Assembly (NCBI GenBank): GCA_937924555.1
Contig: CALDSN010000131.1
Span: 1 to 23,690 of the forward strand
Length of the DNA: 23,690 nucleotides
Direction of reading: 5' to 3'
From: an uncultured bacterium
GTDB lineage: Bacteria; Cloacimonadota; Cloacimonadia; Cloacimonadales; Cloacimonadaceae
The first letter of the stretch is position 1. The number at the start of each line of letters is the position of its first letter. The notes under the pieces were generated by a model. That model was not told the origin of the DNA. It saw nothing but the letters and a program-made list of their open reading frames with translations, and made no database searches. Positions 15,479-23,305 of this stretch are shown here, one piece after another. The position numbers were made by a program, and so were the translations under genes.

Positions 15479-16810
15479 TTAGATTAAACCTAAATCCATC
15501 ATTGCATTGGCAACTTTGATGAAACCGGCTGTATTGGCACCTTTAACATAATTAATGAATTGGCCTGATTTGCCGTAGGTTACACATTGTTCATGGATGG
15601 CTTTCATGATACCATGCAGTCTTTGGTCAACTTCGTCTCTGCCCCAAGACAGGCGCATGGAGTTCTGAGTCATTTCCAAGCCGGAAGTGGCGACACCACC
15701 TGCATTGGCAGCTTTACCGGGTCCATAGAGAATCTTGTTCTCAAGGAATACTTCCACACCTTCAGGAGTGGTGGGCATGTTTGCACCTTCAGATACGCAA
15801 ACGCAACCGTTTTTAACGAGGAGCTTTGCTTCTTCGCCATTGATTTCGTTTTGTGTGGCGCAAGGTAGCGCAATCTGCACCGGGATGCCCCAAGGACGCT
15901 CTCCGGGGAAGTACTTGCAACCAAATTCTTCGGCGTATTCGCTGATACGTCCACGGCGCACATTCTTTAGTTCCAACAGGTAATCCCATTTTTCACCTTT
16001 GATTCCATCCGGATCGTAGATAAAGCCATCGGAGTCGGATGCTGTAACCACTTTACCACCTAATTGGTTTACTTTTTGGATGGCATATTGGGATACATTG
16101 CCACTGCCTGAAACAGATACTGTCTTGCCCTCAAAGCTTTCGCCACGGGTTTTAAGCATTTCTTCGGCAAAATAAACCGCACCAAAACCTGTAGCTTCAG
16201 GACGAATAAGGCTTCCACCCCAATCAAGTCCCTTACCTGTCAGAACACCGGTGGTTTCGTTCTTGATTTTTTTGTACATACCGAACATGAAACCAATCTC
16301 TCGTTTGCCCACACCGATATCACCTGCAGGGACATCTGTGTTGTGCCCAATATGGCGATAAAGCTCCAGCATAAAGGAATGGCAGAAACGTTGAACTTCG
16401 TCATCGCTGCGACCGCGGGGATTGAAGTCTGAACCACCTTTACCACCGCCCATGGGCAAGGTTGTAAGGCTGTTCTTGAAGATTTGCTCGAAACCGAGGA
16501 ACTTCAAGATGCCCAGATTCACGCTGGGATGGAAGCGTAGGCCTCCCTTGTAAGGACCGATTGCGCTGTTGAACTCAACTCTGAAACCACGGTTGACTAC
16601 AACTTCACCGGAATCTGTCTGCCATGGAACTCTGAAAATAATTGTTCTTTCCGGTTCCACGATGCGTTCCAGAATCTTTGCTTTGCGATACTGGGGATTA
16701 GCTTCATAAACATCCCAGATGCTTTCCACAACTTCCGTAACGGCTTGGATGAATTCGGGTTGGTCAGCATTCTTAGCTGACACCTGATGGAGAAATTCGT
16801 GCATGGTCAT
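15479..16810 (-). CDS. gdhA: Glutamate dehydrogenase (hexameric GdhA type)
   Basis: GdhA interconverts glutamate and 2-oxoglutarate plus ammonium with NAD(P)H in the cytosol. The 443 residues match the family. Motifs are PYKGGLRFHP (about 86-95), the catalytic Lys in LPMGGGKGGSDFNP (K124), DVPAGDIGVG, the dinucleotide-fold SGSGNVSQYA (about 234) and an SEGANMPTTPEG block. NADP is typical for this subtype, but coenzyme choice cannot be settled by eye. Three starts are in frame: GTG 16816, ATG 16810 and ATG 16804. AGGAGG at 16820-16825 is 3 nt from the GTG and 9 nt from ATG 16810, so 16810 is preferred. It has its own terminator. In an amino-acid fermenter it would release ammonium and feed 2-oxoglutarate, or assimilate ammonium. 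Confidence 0.97.
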   Translation of the reverse strand: MTMHEFLHQVSAKNADQPEFIQAVTEVVESIWDVYEANPQYRKAKILERIVEPERTIIFRVPWQTDSGEVVVNRGFRVEFNSAIGPYKGGLRFHPSVNLGILKFLGFEQIFKNSLTTLPMGGGKGGSDFNPRGRSDDEVQRFCHSFMLELYRHIGHNTDVPAGDIGVGKREIGFMFGMYKKIKNETTGVLTGKGLDWGGSLIRPEATGFGAVYFAEEMLKTRGESFEGKTVSVSGSGNVSQYAIQKVNQLGGKVVTASDSDGFIYDPDGIKGEKWDYLLELKNVRRGRISEYAEEFGCKYFPGERPWGIPVQIALPCATQNEINGEEAKLLVKNGCVCVSEGANMPTTPEGVEVFLENKILYGPGKAANAGGVATSGLEMTQNSMRLSWGRDEVDQRLHGIMKAIHEQCVTYGKSGQFINYVKGANTAGFIKVANAMMDLGLI

Positions 16811-16819
16811 ATTCACATA

Positions 16820-16825
16820 CCTCCT
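16820..16825 (-). promoter_or_regulatory. Strong ribosome binding site of gdhA
   Basis: The minus strand reads AGGAGG here, the fullest Shine-Dalgarno in the window. Its 9-nt distance to ATG 16810 against 3 nt to GTG 16816 decides the start. It fits high expression of glutamate dehydrogenase. Confidence 0.8.
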
Positions 16826-16882
16826 GTGTTATTTTGTCACACACGTTTATTTGGTCTTTGTCTTACACACACTATAAGGGTC

Positions 16883-16908
16883 AAAAACGGATTATTCACT
16901 TAATAATC
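16883..16908 (-). terminator. Probable weak terminator of the tandem PEP-binding genes
   Basis: On the minus strand GATTATT (16902-16908) pairs with AATAATC (16890-16896) around AAGTG, followed after CG by TTTTT (16883-16887). The stem overlaps the last codons and stop of the downstream paralogue. It is AT-rich and so weak, but its position between that gene and the gdhA leader is right. Confidence 0.45.
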
Positions 16909-19826
16909 GCAGCGTTTTTTCCGTCAAACAAAATCTTCAGTGGAGCGGGAGTTTTTTTCACTTCAAAGAACTCCCCGCTGTGAATGCTGTTCAGTGAGTT
17001 TAGCCAATCCCATGCTACATAATCCGTTTCGCCTTTCACTGTTAGATACGCAACGCTCATACTGAACAGGTTATGGAAGAAGTGACTGCCCTGACTTGCC
17101 TCAATGGACATGTTTGGTAACAGCACTTCCACTATAGTAGCAACATTGGTTATTTGGCTCCAAGCCACCGGAATCCCCAGAAATCTATCACTGGAACCCC
17201 AACGACCCGGTCCAATAAGTAGGTATTTGTTAGGCTTGATGCTCTGGTTAATCTCGTCCAGCTCCCGTGCCATTGCTTCAGTCTTAACAATATCGAACTT
17301 CTCAGGACTGATATACACGATGGTATCCAGATTCTCTTCCAGCGAGTTACCCAAAGCATAGGAAGAATACAGCACCAGTTCATCTTTCCTCTCCAGCCAG
17401 TTATGCAAATCGTCATTATATAGATGTTTACTAACCGTGATGGGGCGTATCTGCAGTAGATAGAAACTCTGTTGTCCGCTTGCCATATCGATATCAAAGG
17501 CAAACTCCATCTCCACTTCGCAACCCAGCACCTCTCTACCCAAGTTTAGGAAATCCTTCAGCAAGGAAGCAAGTTGTGCTTCGCCAAAGTGCAAGATATT
17601 CCTGTAAGTGATAACCCTGGGACCCTTTGTGTATTTCCCACTGAGGAACTGCCTGTTCTCATGATCCCACACAGAGCTAAGCTTTAGCAGCTCTTCCTCC
17701 AACATGGTTTGGCTAATCCGGGTTCTCAACAAGGTGCTATCTTCGCCTTCGACAAGATTAAACTCTCTTTTGTTCAAGTCCAGCGCATAGAAATGCCTCT
17801 GCGCACCTTTAACAATGTCTTCCGGGGTGAACATATCCAGCTTGGGGTGAGCAGGGCAAAAAGCAAAGGTTCGCTCCCGCTCCACTGCTGTTTTACCCAA
17901 GCCTGTGGAGAGGGTCACGATTCCATCCTCATGCTTCATGTTTACCGCGGGATAATAATTATAGGATTGCGCCACACCGGACAGCAAAGGATAAAAGCTA
18001 TCTCCTCTGCGAGACCCTGCAACCTTCTGAATAATGACAGCCATTTTCTCTTCCCGCGCAGGGATGTTCAAGGACTCCCGATAAGCCCGGGCATTCTTTA
18101 AGAACATAGATGAATACACCAGCTTCACCGCGGCAATCAATTGCCCCAGTCGTACCCGTGAATCCGCACTACTATTTGGAATCAGGAAGGTTCGAAACAC
18201 CCCTGCAAAGGGATTTGCCACATGATCTTCCAAAATGGAAGAACTGCGCACCGCCAATGGCTCTGTGCATTTGGACAGCAGACTGCTAAGCTGTGAGATG
18301 CTACGTTGCGGAAGCTGAGCTTTCAGGAACAGCCTATCAATTTCTTCATCGCTCAGCTTCTCAAACTCGTCGATATTACTAAGCTCCGGGTTGAAGCTGA
18401 TAAACTCGTCAAATATCCCCGTTGCCAGCACGGCAGCAACCGGCACACATATCTTCACCTCTTGGTATTTATCACAGATATTGCTGAATCTATTCAAAAC
18501 AACATTCAGAAAAGCCAAGCCCCTACCCTTTCCGCCAATGGAATCATCACCCATCTTATAGATAAGGCTAAGCTCAAAATCAGCCTCATCTGTATAATCC
18601 TGTATCTTTTCCCGTCTGCGATACGCAATCAAGGAGAACATCGCAGCTTCCAAAGTATCTCTAATCTTTTCGGGTTGCTCTTTAGCGCTAACCCCCGCGA
18701 GAAACATACAAAGCGCCAGCTCTGCATGAGTAGCAAACCACGCATGAATATGCCTGTGCTGCATGTGATACATCAGCGAGCTTGCAGAAAGGTTCTTCAG
18801 TATCCCATGGAAGCCAATCAGCGTATGCGCTTCGCCCAACCTTGCTCCATTTGGCTCACGAAAGCTGAATTTACCAAAACCCATCTCTGTCTGCAACCAT
18901 CTGCGCATCTGACGGCTCAAGCCCGGCAAGTCCTTATACAGAAACTCACCTTCATTACTGGTAACTATATCCCGATACATCGGGTTAAAGGACTGCAACA
19001 GAAAAGGTAAGCCGGGATTATGTTTGCGGATATATTGCAGCAACTCCAAACCGCCATTGGGGTGAACATCGCCCAGATAATGATAGTTTATATTGCTTAC
19101 AATGCCAATCACCGACCTGCTATGCTCGTTATAGAACTGCACCGCACTCTGATAATCGTGTAACAGCACAATGCGGGGACGTGCATTAAGGTACAGATTC
19201 TTATATAAACTCTGATGCTCGTTGCGAATCAAGCCCACACAGAGCTGCATAATCTGCTCGTATAACAGTGGCAGAAACTGAGAGTAATATGGTATAAAAG
19301 TTTCTATAACCATGATGATGGGGATGTCGTACACCTTCATGTCATGAACGATATTCAGCCTTTCTTCCCACAGCTTCACAATCGCCAGAAACAGCTTCGA
19401 ATCCCCATTCCAATAAAAGAAATCCTGAACATCCTTCAGCTCTTCCACATGGTTTTCCAGAAACATCAAATCCTGCGGTGCACCCAAAAGGAAGAATACC
19501 GGCAACTCAGGATTATACTGCTTTATCAAGCTCAGCAACTGCAACGCCACTTTACGCATAGATGGCAGATGCAGCACGATGATATCGATATGCTCAGCCT
19601 CCAGAATGCTCAAGGCACTTTCGGATGAAGAAGCATGGAATATATTTGGCTGGGTGCTCAGGTTTAGCAGATGAAAGTCCTCGGTCACTTGCTCTGCCAG
19701 AAAGCCATCCACCTCAAACACAAAGGAATCATACAGCGATGATATCAGCAAAATCTGATTCACCTTGTGCGGCATCAAGGATTCCAGCAGTGCCGCTTCC
19801 TGAGCCCAGAAATTGGTGTGCGTCAT
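16896..19826 (-). CDS. Receiver-like/PEP-pyruvate-binding-domain protein, downstream paralogue
   Basis: This 976-residue protein is a paralogue of the gene just upstream. Order: receiver-like domain 1 (about 22-150; phosphoacceptor position reads IVLHLPS, so no Asp), receiver-like domain 2 (about 168-300; acidic pair reads IET and phosphoacceptor is N245 in IVSNINY), a linker region starting GFGKFSFRE, then the PEP synthase/PPDK N-terminal ATP-binding domain with GGKGRGLAFLN (431-441), LAVRSSSILED, FAGVFRTF and YLLQIRPITV. The final about 160 residues hold IGPGRWGSSDRFLGIPV and EASQGSHFFHNL. The phosphohistidine domain and PEP-binding barrel of real PEP synthase are missing, so pyruvate-to-PEP conversion is unlikely. 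The gene starts 4 nt after its neighbour's stop without a clear RBS, suggesting coupled translation. Both receivers look inactive. The function is unknown. Confidence 0.85.
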   Translation of the reverse strand: MTHTNFWAQEAALLESLMPHKVNQILLISSLYDSFVFEVDGFLAEQVTEDFHLLNLSTQPNIFHASSSESALSILEAEHIDIIVLHLPSMRKVALQLLSLIKQYNPELPVFFLLGAPQDLMFLENHVEELKDVQDFFYWNGDSKLFLAIVKLWEERLNIVHDMKVYDIPIIMVIETFIPYYSQFLPLLYEQIMQLCVGLIRNEHQSLYKNLYLNARPRIVLLHDYQSAVQFYNEHSRSVIGIVSNINYHYLGDVHPNGGLELLQYIRKHNPGLPFLLQSFNPMYRDIVTSNEGEFLYKDLPGLSRQMRRWLQTEMGFGKFSFREPNGARLGEAHTLIGFHGILKNLSASSLMYHMQHRHIHAWFATHAELALCMFLAGVSAKEQPEKIRDTLEAAMFSLIAYRRREKIQDYTDEADFELSLIYKMGDDSIGGKGRGLAFLNVVLNRFSNICDKYQEVKICVPVAAVLATGIFDEFISFNPELSNIDEFEKLSDEEIDRLFLKAQLPQRSISQLSSLLSKCTEPLAVRSSSILEDHVANPFAGVFRTFLIPNSSADSRVRLGQLIAAVKLVYSSMFLKNARAYRESLNIPAREEKMAVIIQKVAGSRRGDSFYPLLSGVAQSYNYYPAVNMKHEDGIVTLSTGLGKTAVERERTFAFCPAHPKLDMFTPEDIVKGAQRHFYALDLNKREFNLVEGEDSTLLRTRISQTMLEEELLKLSSVWDHENRQFLSGKYTKGPRVITYRNILHFGEAQLASLLKDFLNLGREVLGCEVEMEFAFDIDMASGQQSFYLLQIRPITVSKHLYNDDLHNWLERKDELVLYSSYALGNSLEENLDTIVYISPEKFDIVKTEAMARELDEINQSIKPNKYLLIGPGRWGSSDRFLGIPVAWSQITNVATIVEVLLPNMSIEASQGSHFFHNLFSMSVAYLTVKGETDYVAWDWLNSLNSIHSGEFFEVKKTPAPLKILFDGKNAAIIK

Positions 19827-19830
19827 AACA

Positions 19831-22797
19831 TCACTTATGGATTACGGCTAAGCCTGTCTTGCCATCCATCCTTACCACCAATGGATGGTCAAATTCCAAA
19901 TGTACAAAGAATTCTCCCCGCTCTTTATAGGGCTGTGACAATAACCAATCCATATCCACAAAGTCCGTCTGTGATACAAAAGGAATGGTAAAATACCCCA
20001 CATTCATGGCAACCAAATTATGGAAGAAATGCGTTCCCTGTGAAGCCTCCACAATGAAGTCTCTGAGCCCTGTTTCCAATATCACCTTTGCCCGGTTAAT
20101 CTGAGGCCAACGCACCGGGATGCCCAAGAATCTATCCCGTGAACCCCACCTACCCGGTCCGATAAGGATATAGCGTTTACCTTCTTCTGCCATCTTCTCG
20201 TTAAACTTCTCCACCTCTTCCTGCATTTCCTGGGTTCTGGTTTTGTCAAAACTACGCGGATCCAGATACACCACATCCGTCAGCTCATTTATCATGCCAT
20301 TTCCCATACCGTGTTCAGTGTACATCAACAGGTCTTGCTTATCCAACTGCTCTGCATCTATGCGGTAGGCATCGGCAGACACACTCAAGGGGCGAATCTG
20401 CAAGATATAAAAGCTCGGTTTATGCTTATAGCGTGGGTCATATTCCAGATTAACCGCAAACTCAATCTCCACAGGTATCCCCAAGGCTATTTCCCCAATC
20501 TCCAGCAACTCTTCCACAATCTGCGCCAAGGGGAAGTAATTATGCTTCAAGATGCTGGAAAAGGTTATCACCTTCATGCCACGCTCTGCCAAGTTATCCG
20601 TAAGGCGATAGTTCTCATAATCCCACACCGAGGCGATATAATCCAAACTGCCCTGTTTATCGGCATCTTTAACCGTCAGCTTTGCCAGCGTGATCTCCTC
20701 ACCCTTGCACAAATCCGAATCGTTCAGCGACAAGTCCAGAGCAAAGAACTCCTTCTGCGAACTGCGCATCATCTCCTGCTGCGGCAGCATATCGGTTTGC
20801 GGATAGCGCGGACAGAAACGGAAGTTTAGCTTGCCTTCCACCACGGATTTCCCCAAGCCAAGGGCGATATTGGCAATTCCATCCGTATGCGTCATGTGCG
20901 CAGTGGGGTAGAAGTTATAGCTCTGTGCCACCCCGGAGATATGAGGATAGTAATAATGCTCACCTTTCAGGCTGCCAACTGTCTCCTGAATTATCACCGC
21001 CATTTTCTCCTCTTCCGCCTTGAAGTTCAACGCTTCCAAAAAAGCTCGCGCATCAGAGAGATACACAGAGGAGAAAACCAGCTTTATGGCATCCATCAGT
21101 TGCCGCAGCCTGTGCATCTTATCGGGATGGTTATTGGGCAACATAAAGGTACGGTACACCCCCGCAAGAGGCTGTGCCTGCGAATCCTCCAGCAAGCTTG
21201 AACTCCTGACCGCAATCGGATAGGTAACCACATCCAGATACACCTCCAGCCGTGCCACCAATTGATCGGACAGCTTGCCCGCAATAAAGATGTTATCTAT
21301 CTCCTCATCGCTCTTACCCACAATCTGCTGCAGAATCTCATTCCGCTCCACAAACTGATCAAATTCCAAAGTACCGATAATCGCCGTGCTGGGCAAGGAT
21401 ATGGAGATGCTATCAAACTTCTTTTCATAGTCCATCGTGCATAGCAGCGCATTCAGGAAGGCAAGTCCCCGTCCCTTCCCGCCAAGCGAACCTTCGGTCA
21501 GGCGGATAATCTGGTTCATTTCGCTAAGCGATATCGCATCAAAGTTTATTATCTTACCCCTGTTTTTATCGATGCGCACCGTGCGGAACACATGATACAG
21601 AAACTCTCGCAGTTCCTCTTTACTGCCAAAATCATCCACCTTCATCGGGCGTATCTTTTTGGCAATCTGCACTTCTCCGTGGGCAATCAGCCAGTTTGAG
21701 AAATGGTTAAACTTACTGTGGAACAGCAGCGTCTCCTCCGGAATGCTAAGTATCTTGTTTTCGAACTCGGCTATGTTCGCCGCTTCATCAATGATATTCC
21801 CTTCTGTATCGCGGAAGCAGAAATTACCAAAACCCAGATTATAAACCATGTAGCTACGCAAATCCGCGAAAAGCTGTTTGGAATTCTTATTAAGGAAATA
21901 CACTCCCAGTTCATTTGCCGTCTTTTCGTTCTCAGCTTCCGAGGATTGCAAGATCATAGGCAGGTCTTTATTGGTAGCCATGATGTGTTTTATCAGCTTA
22001 ATCCCCGCATGCGCATCAACCTCGCCATTCACCTTATAGCGCACATCGGATATCAGACACAGCAGATATTCGGAATACTTCTCATACAGCTCCAACGCTT
22101 CATCATAATCATGCACCAACAACACTTTGGGACGGATGCGCATCCTTAGACGTTTGTTGATGTCGCTAACCTCTTCCTCAATCAGCTTTTGGGTCTGCTT
22201 CATCACCACCGCATACAGCGAAGGCAGGAACAAGGAATAGTAATGCACGGAGTCTTCCACCAGCAAAATCACCCTCACCAAGCCATGCGAGGTGTCATAC
22301 TCCACATTCATCTTGTCTTCCACACTCTTAACCATCGCCAGGAACAGCTTGGTATCACCGTTCCACAAAAACACATCGTCAATATATTGCTTTTCATTGG
22401 GATGGCTCTCCCAAATCACATAGTCCGAAGCCACATTCAACAGTAACAACACAGGCAAATCGGGACAGTCCTGCTTTATCGCCTTTGCCAATTGGAAGGG
22501 ACCAACCTCCCCGATACGCATCATGGTTATCACGAGGTCAAAATCCTGCTCTTTCATCTTCAGCAGGGCTTCCTCACCGGTAGGAACTGAGGTTATCCGC
22601 GGAGTAGTGGAAAGGTTTAACTGCCGGTATTCGCCAAATATCTGCTCCGAAAGCCTGCCATCTTGCTCAAAAATGAAGGCATCGTAAAAGGTAGACACCA
22701 ACAATATCTCACGCACCCGCTTTTGCATAAGCTGATGGAAGATATCCTCTCCAAACTTGAACTTGTTATAGTAATAATTCAGTTCTTCCAGTTTCAT
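19831..22797 (-). CDS. Receiver/PEP-pyruvate-binding-domain protein, upstream paralogue
   Basis: The 988-residue protein has the same plan as its neighbour. Receiver-like domain 1 (about 28-160) lacks the phosphoacceptor (reads VITMMRI). Receiver 2 (about 175-310) keeps the key acidic residues: E182/D183 in LLVEDS and D252 in LISDVRY. A linker follows, then the PPDK N-terminal ATP-binding domain with LGGKGRGLAFLN (439-450), IAVRSSSLLED, LAGVYRTF and FYILQIRPLSV (797-807). The C-terminal module (about 820-989) has LIGPGRWGSRDRFLGIPV and EASQGTHFFHNL. There is no swivelling His domain or PEP-binding barrel. Residue numbers count from the GTG at 22800, which lies 3 nt after AGAGG; the ATG at 22797 is 6 nt away and preferred. 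Long proteins of this kind are often annotated as PEP synthase or PPDK; that name probably overstates what they do. It may be a phospho-regulated ATP-dependent phosphotransferase. Confidence 0.86.
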   Translation of the reverse strand: MKLEELNYYYNKFKFGEDIFHQLMQKRVREILLVSTFYDAFIFEQDGRLSEQIFGEYRQLNLSTTPRITSVPTGEEALLKMKEQDFDLVITMMRIGEVGPFQLAKAIKQDCPDLPVLLLLNVASDYVIWESHPNEKQYIDDVFLWNGDTKLFLAMVKSVEDKMNVEYDTSHGLVRVILLVEDSVHYYSLFLPSLYAVVMKQTQKLIEEEVSDINKRLRMRIRPKVLLVHDYDEALELYEKYSEYLLCLISDVRYKVNGEVDAHAGIKLIKHIMATNKDLPMILQSSEAENEKTANELGVYFLNKNSKQLFADLRSYMVYNLGFGNFCFRDTEGNIIDEAANIAEFENKILSIPEETLLFHSKFNHFSNWLIAHGEVQIAKKIRPMKVDDFGSKEELREFLYHVFRTVRIDKNRGKIINFDAISLSEMNQIIRLTEGSLGGKGRGLAFLNALLCTMDYEKKFDSISISLPSTAIIGTLEFDQFVERNEILQQIVGKSDEEIDNIFIAGKLSDQLVARLEVYLDVVTYPIAVRSSSLLEDSQAQPLAGVYRTFMLPNNHPDKMHRLRQLMDAIKLVFSSVYLSDARAFLEALNFKAEEEKMAVIIQETVGSLKGEHYYYPHISGVAQSYNFYPTAHMTHTDGIANIALGLGKSVVEGKLNFRFCPRYPQTDMLPQQEMMRSSQKEFFALDLSLNDSDLCKGEEITLAKLTVKDADKQGSLDYIASVWDYENYRLTDNLAERGMKVITFSSILKHNYFPLAQIVEELLEIGEIALGIPVEIEFAVNLEYDPRYKHKPSFYILQIRPLSVSADAYRIDAEQLDKQDLLMYTEHGMGNGMINELTDVVYLDPRSFDKTRTQEMQEEVEKFNEKMAEEGKRYILIGPGRWGSRDRFLGIPVRWPQINRAKVILETGLRDFIVEASQGTHFFHNLVAMNVGYFTIPFVSQTDFVDMDWLLSQPYKERGEFFVHLEFDHPLVVRMDGKTGLAVIHK

Positions 22798-22940
22798 CAC
22801 ATACCTCTTTGCCTGTAGTAGTTACAGCTTTTTTTATAGCTATGCTTGCTTTGCTTTTGTGTCAATATCTTTTTTTGCCACGCATGTTCTTAATGCGCCT
22901 GTAGCATCAGCTTCAGTATACTTAAAAGGGTGACTCTCCA

Positions 22941-22973
22941 TCAGCCATAATCAGCCAATCAGCCATATTCAGG
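22941..22973. repeat. Short TCAGCC direct repeats
   Basis: TCAGCC occurs at 22941, 22951 and 22959, and the variant TCAGG at 22969, giving steps of 10, 8 and 10 bp. The near-helical spacing could place a protein on one face of the DNA. It is about 140 bp upstream of the minus-strand PEP-binding gene start. Confidence 0.6.
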
Positions 22974-23034
22974 AAAGACCATAGATACTCCCTAATTCAT
23001 CATCTCTTTAATCTGATGTTTTACTGTTGATATA

Positions 23035-23093
23035 CATTAGTTATACTCTAATCTCATTAGAGAATCATTAGGGAAACATTACAGGATGATTAG
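23035..23093. repeat. 11-bp-phased ATTAG repeat, element C, with a 17-bp dyad
   Basis: CATTAG or a one-base variant starts at 23055, 23066, 23077 and 23088, exactly 11 bp apart, with a further copy at 23035 (20 bp before). The stretch CTCTAATCTCATTAGAG (23046-23062) is a perfect 7-bp inverted repeat with a CTC centre. The dyad centre is about 223 bp upstream of the start predicted for the sigma-54-like promoter, an enhancer-like distance. Confidence 0.7.
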
Positions 23094-23250
23094 AGATGTT
23101 ACAGATGAACGATTGAGTGTGGAAATATGCTACACTGGGGTATAAATGACCATATATACGGAAATGAATGACCAGGAGAAGGGCATGGGAGAAAAGCATA
23201 ACTAACAGTGGGGCATCAAGTAATACATACATAAACATTCTCAGATGATT

Positions 23251-23266
23251 TGGCACAGCTTATGCA
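23251..23266 (+). promoter_or_regulatory. Sigma-54 (-24/-12) promoter
   Basis: The sequence TGGCAC, five bases, then ATGCA fits the sigma-54 consensus TGGCAC-N5-TTGCA with one mismatch. The invariant GG (23252-23253) and GC (23264-23265) are exactly 10 nt apart. Transcription would begin near 23277, about 29 nt before the Cys-rich gene's ATG, leaving room for its RBS (AGAGGA). A sigma-54 activator gene is in the same window. Confidence 0.72.
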
Positions 23267-23305
23267 CATATAAGTAACAAATACAGAGTTGATGAGAGGA
23301 ACTAC

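Larger units (their letters stand above)
22801..23305. other. Repeat-rich divergent intergenic region (505 nt)
   Basis: No convincing gene lies here. It separates the minus-strand PEP-binding pair from the plus-strand Cys-rich gene. It holds T-rich runs near 22830 and 22870, a consensus minus-strand TTGACA at 22860-22865 (no convincing -10 at standard distance), TCAGCC repeats at 22941-22973, the ATTAG-type phased repeats at 23035-23093 with a perfect dyad, and a sigma-54-like promoter at 23251-23266. Confidence 0.7.

Noticed and set aside
18306..19010. 234-codon open frame on the plus strand
   Set aside because: It is antisense to the downstream PEP-binding paralogue and its composition is that of a reverse-frame shadow.
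20311..20829. 172-codon open frame on the plus strand
   Set aside because: It is antisense to the upstream PEP-binding paralogue, with no domain or RBS.
22860..22865. Minus-strand TTGACA as a sigma-70 promoter for the PEP-binding pair
   Set aside because: The -35 is perfect, but the hexamer 17 nt on (TAGCTA) is a poor -10, so no promoter is called.
23035..23101. CRISPR-like array
   Set aside because: Words are 6 bp at 11-bp steps, with no long repeats, unique spacers or cas genes.
23068..23256. 62-codon minus-strand frame with hydrophobic residues
   Set aside because: It starts at GTG without an RBS and runs through the phased repeats and part of the sigma-54-like promoter; likely chance.
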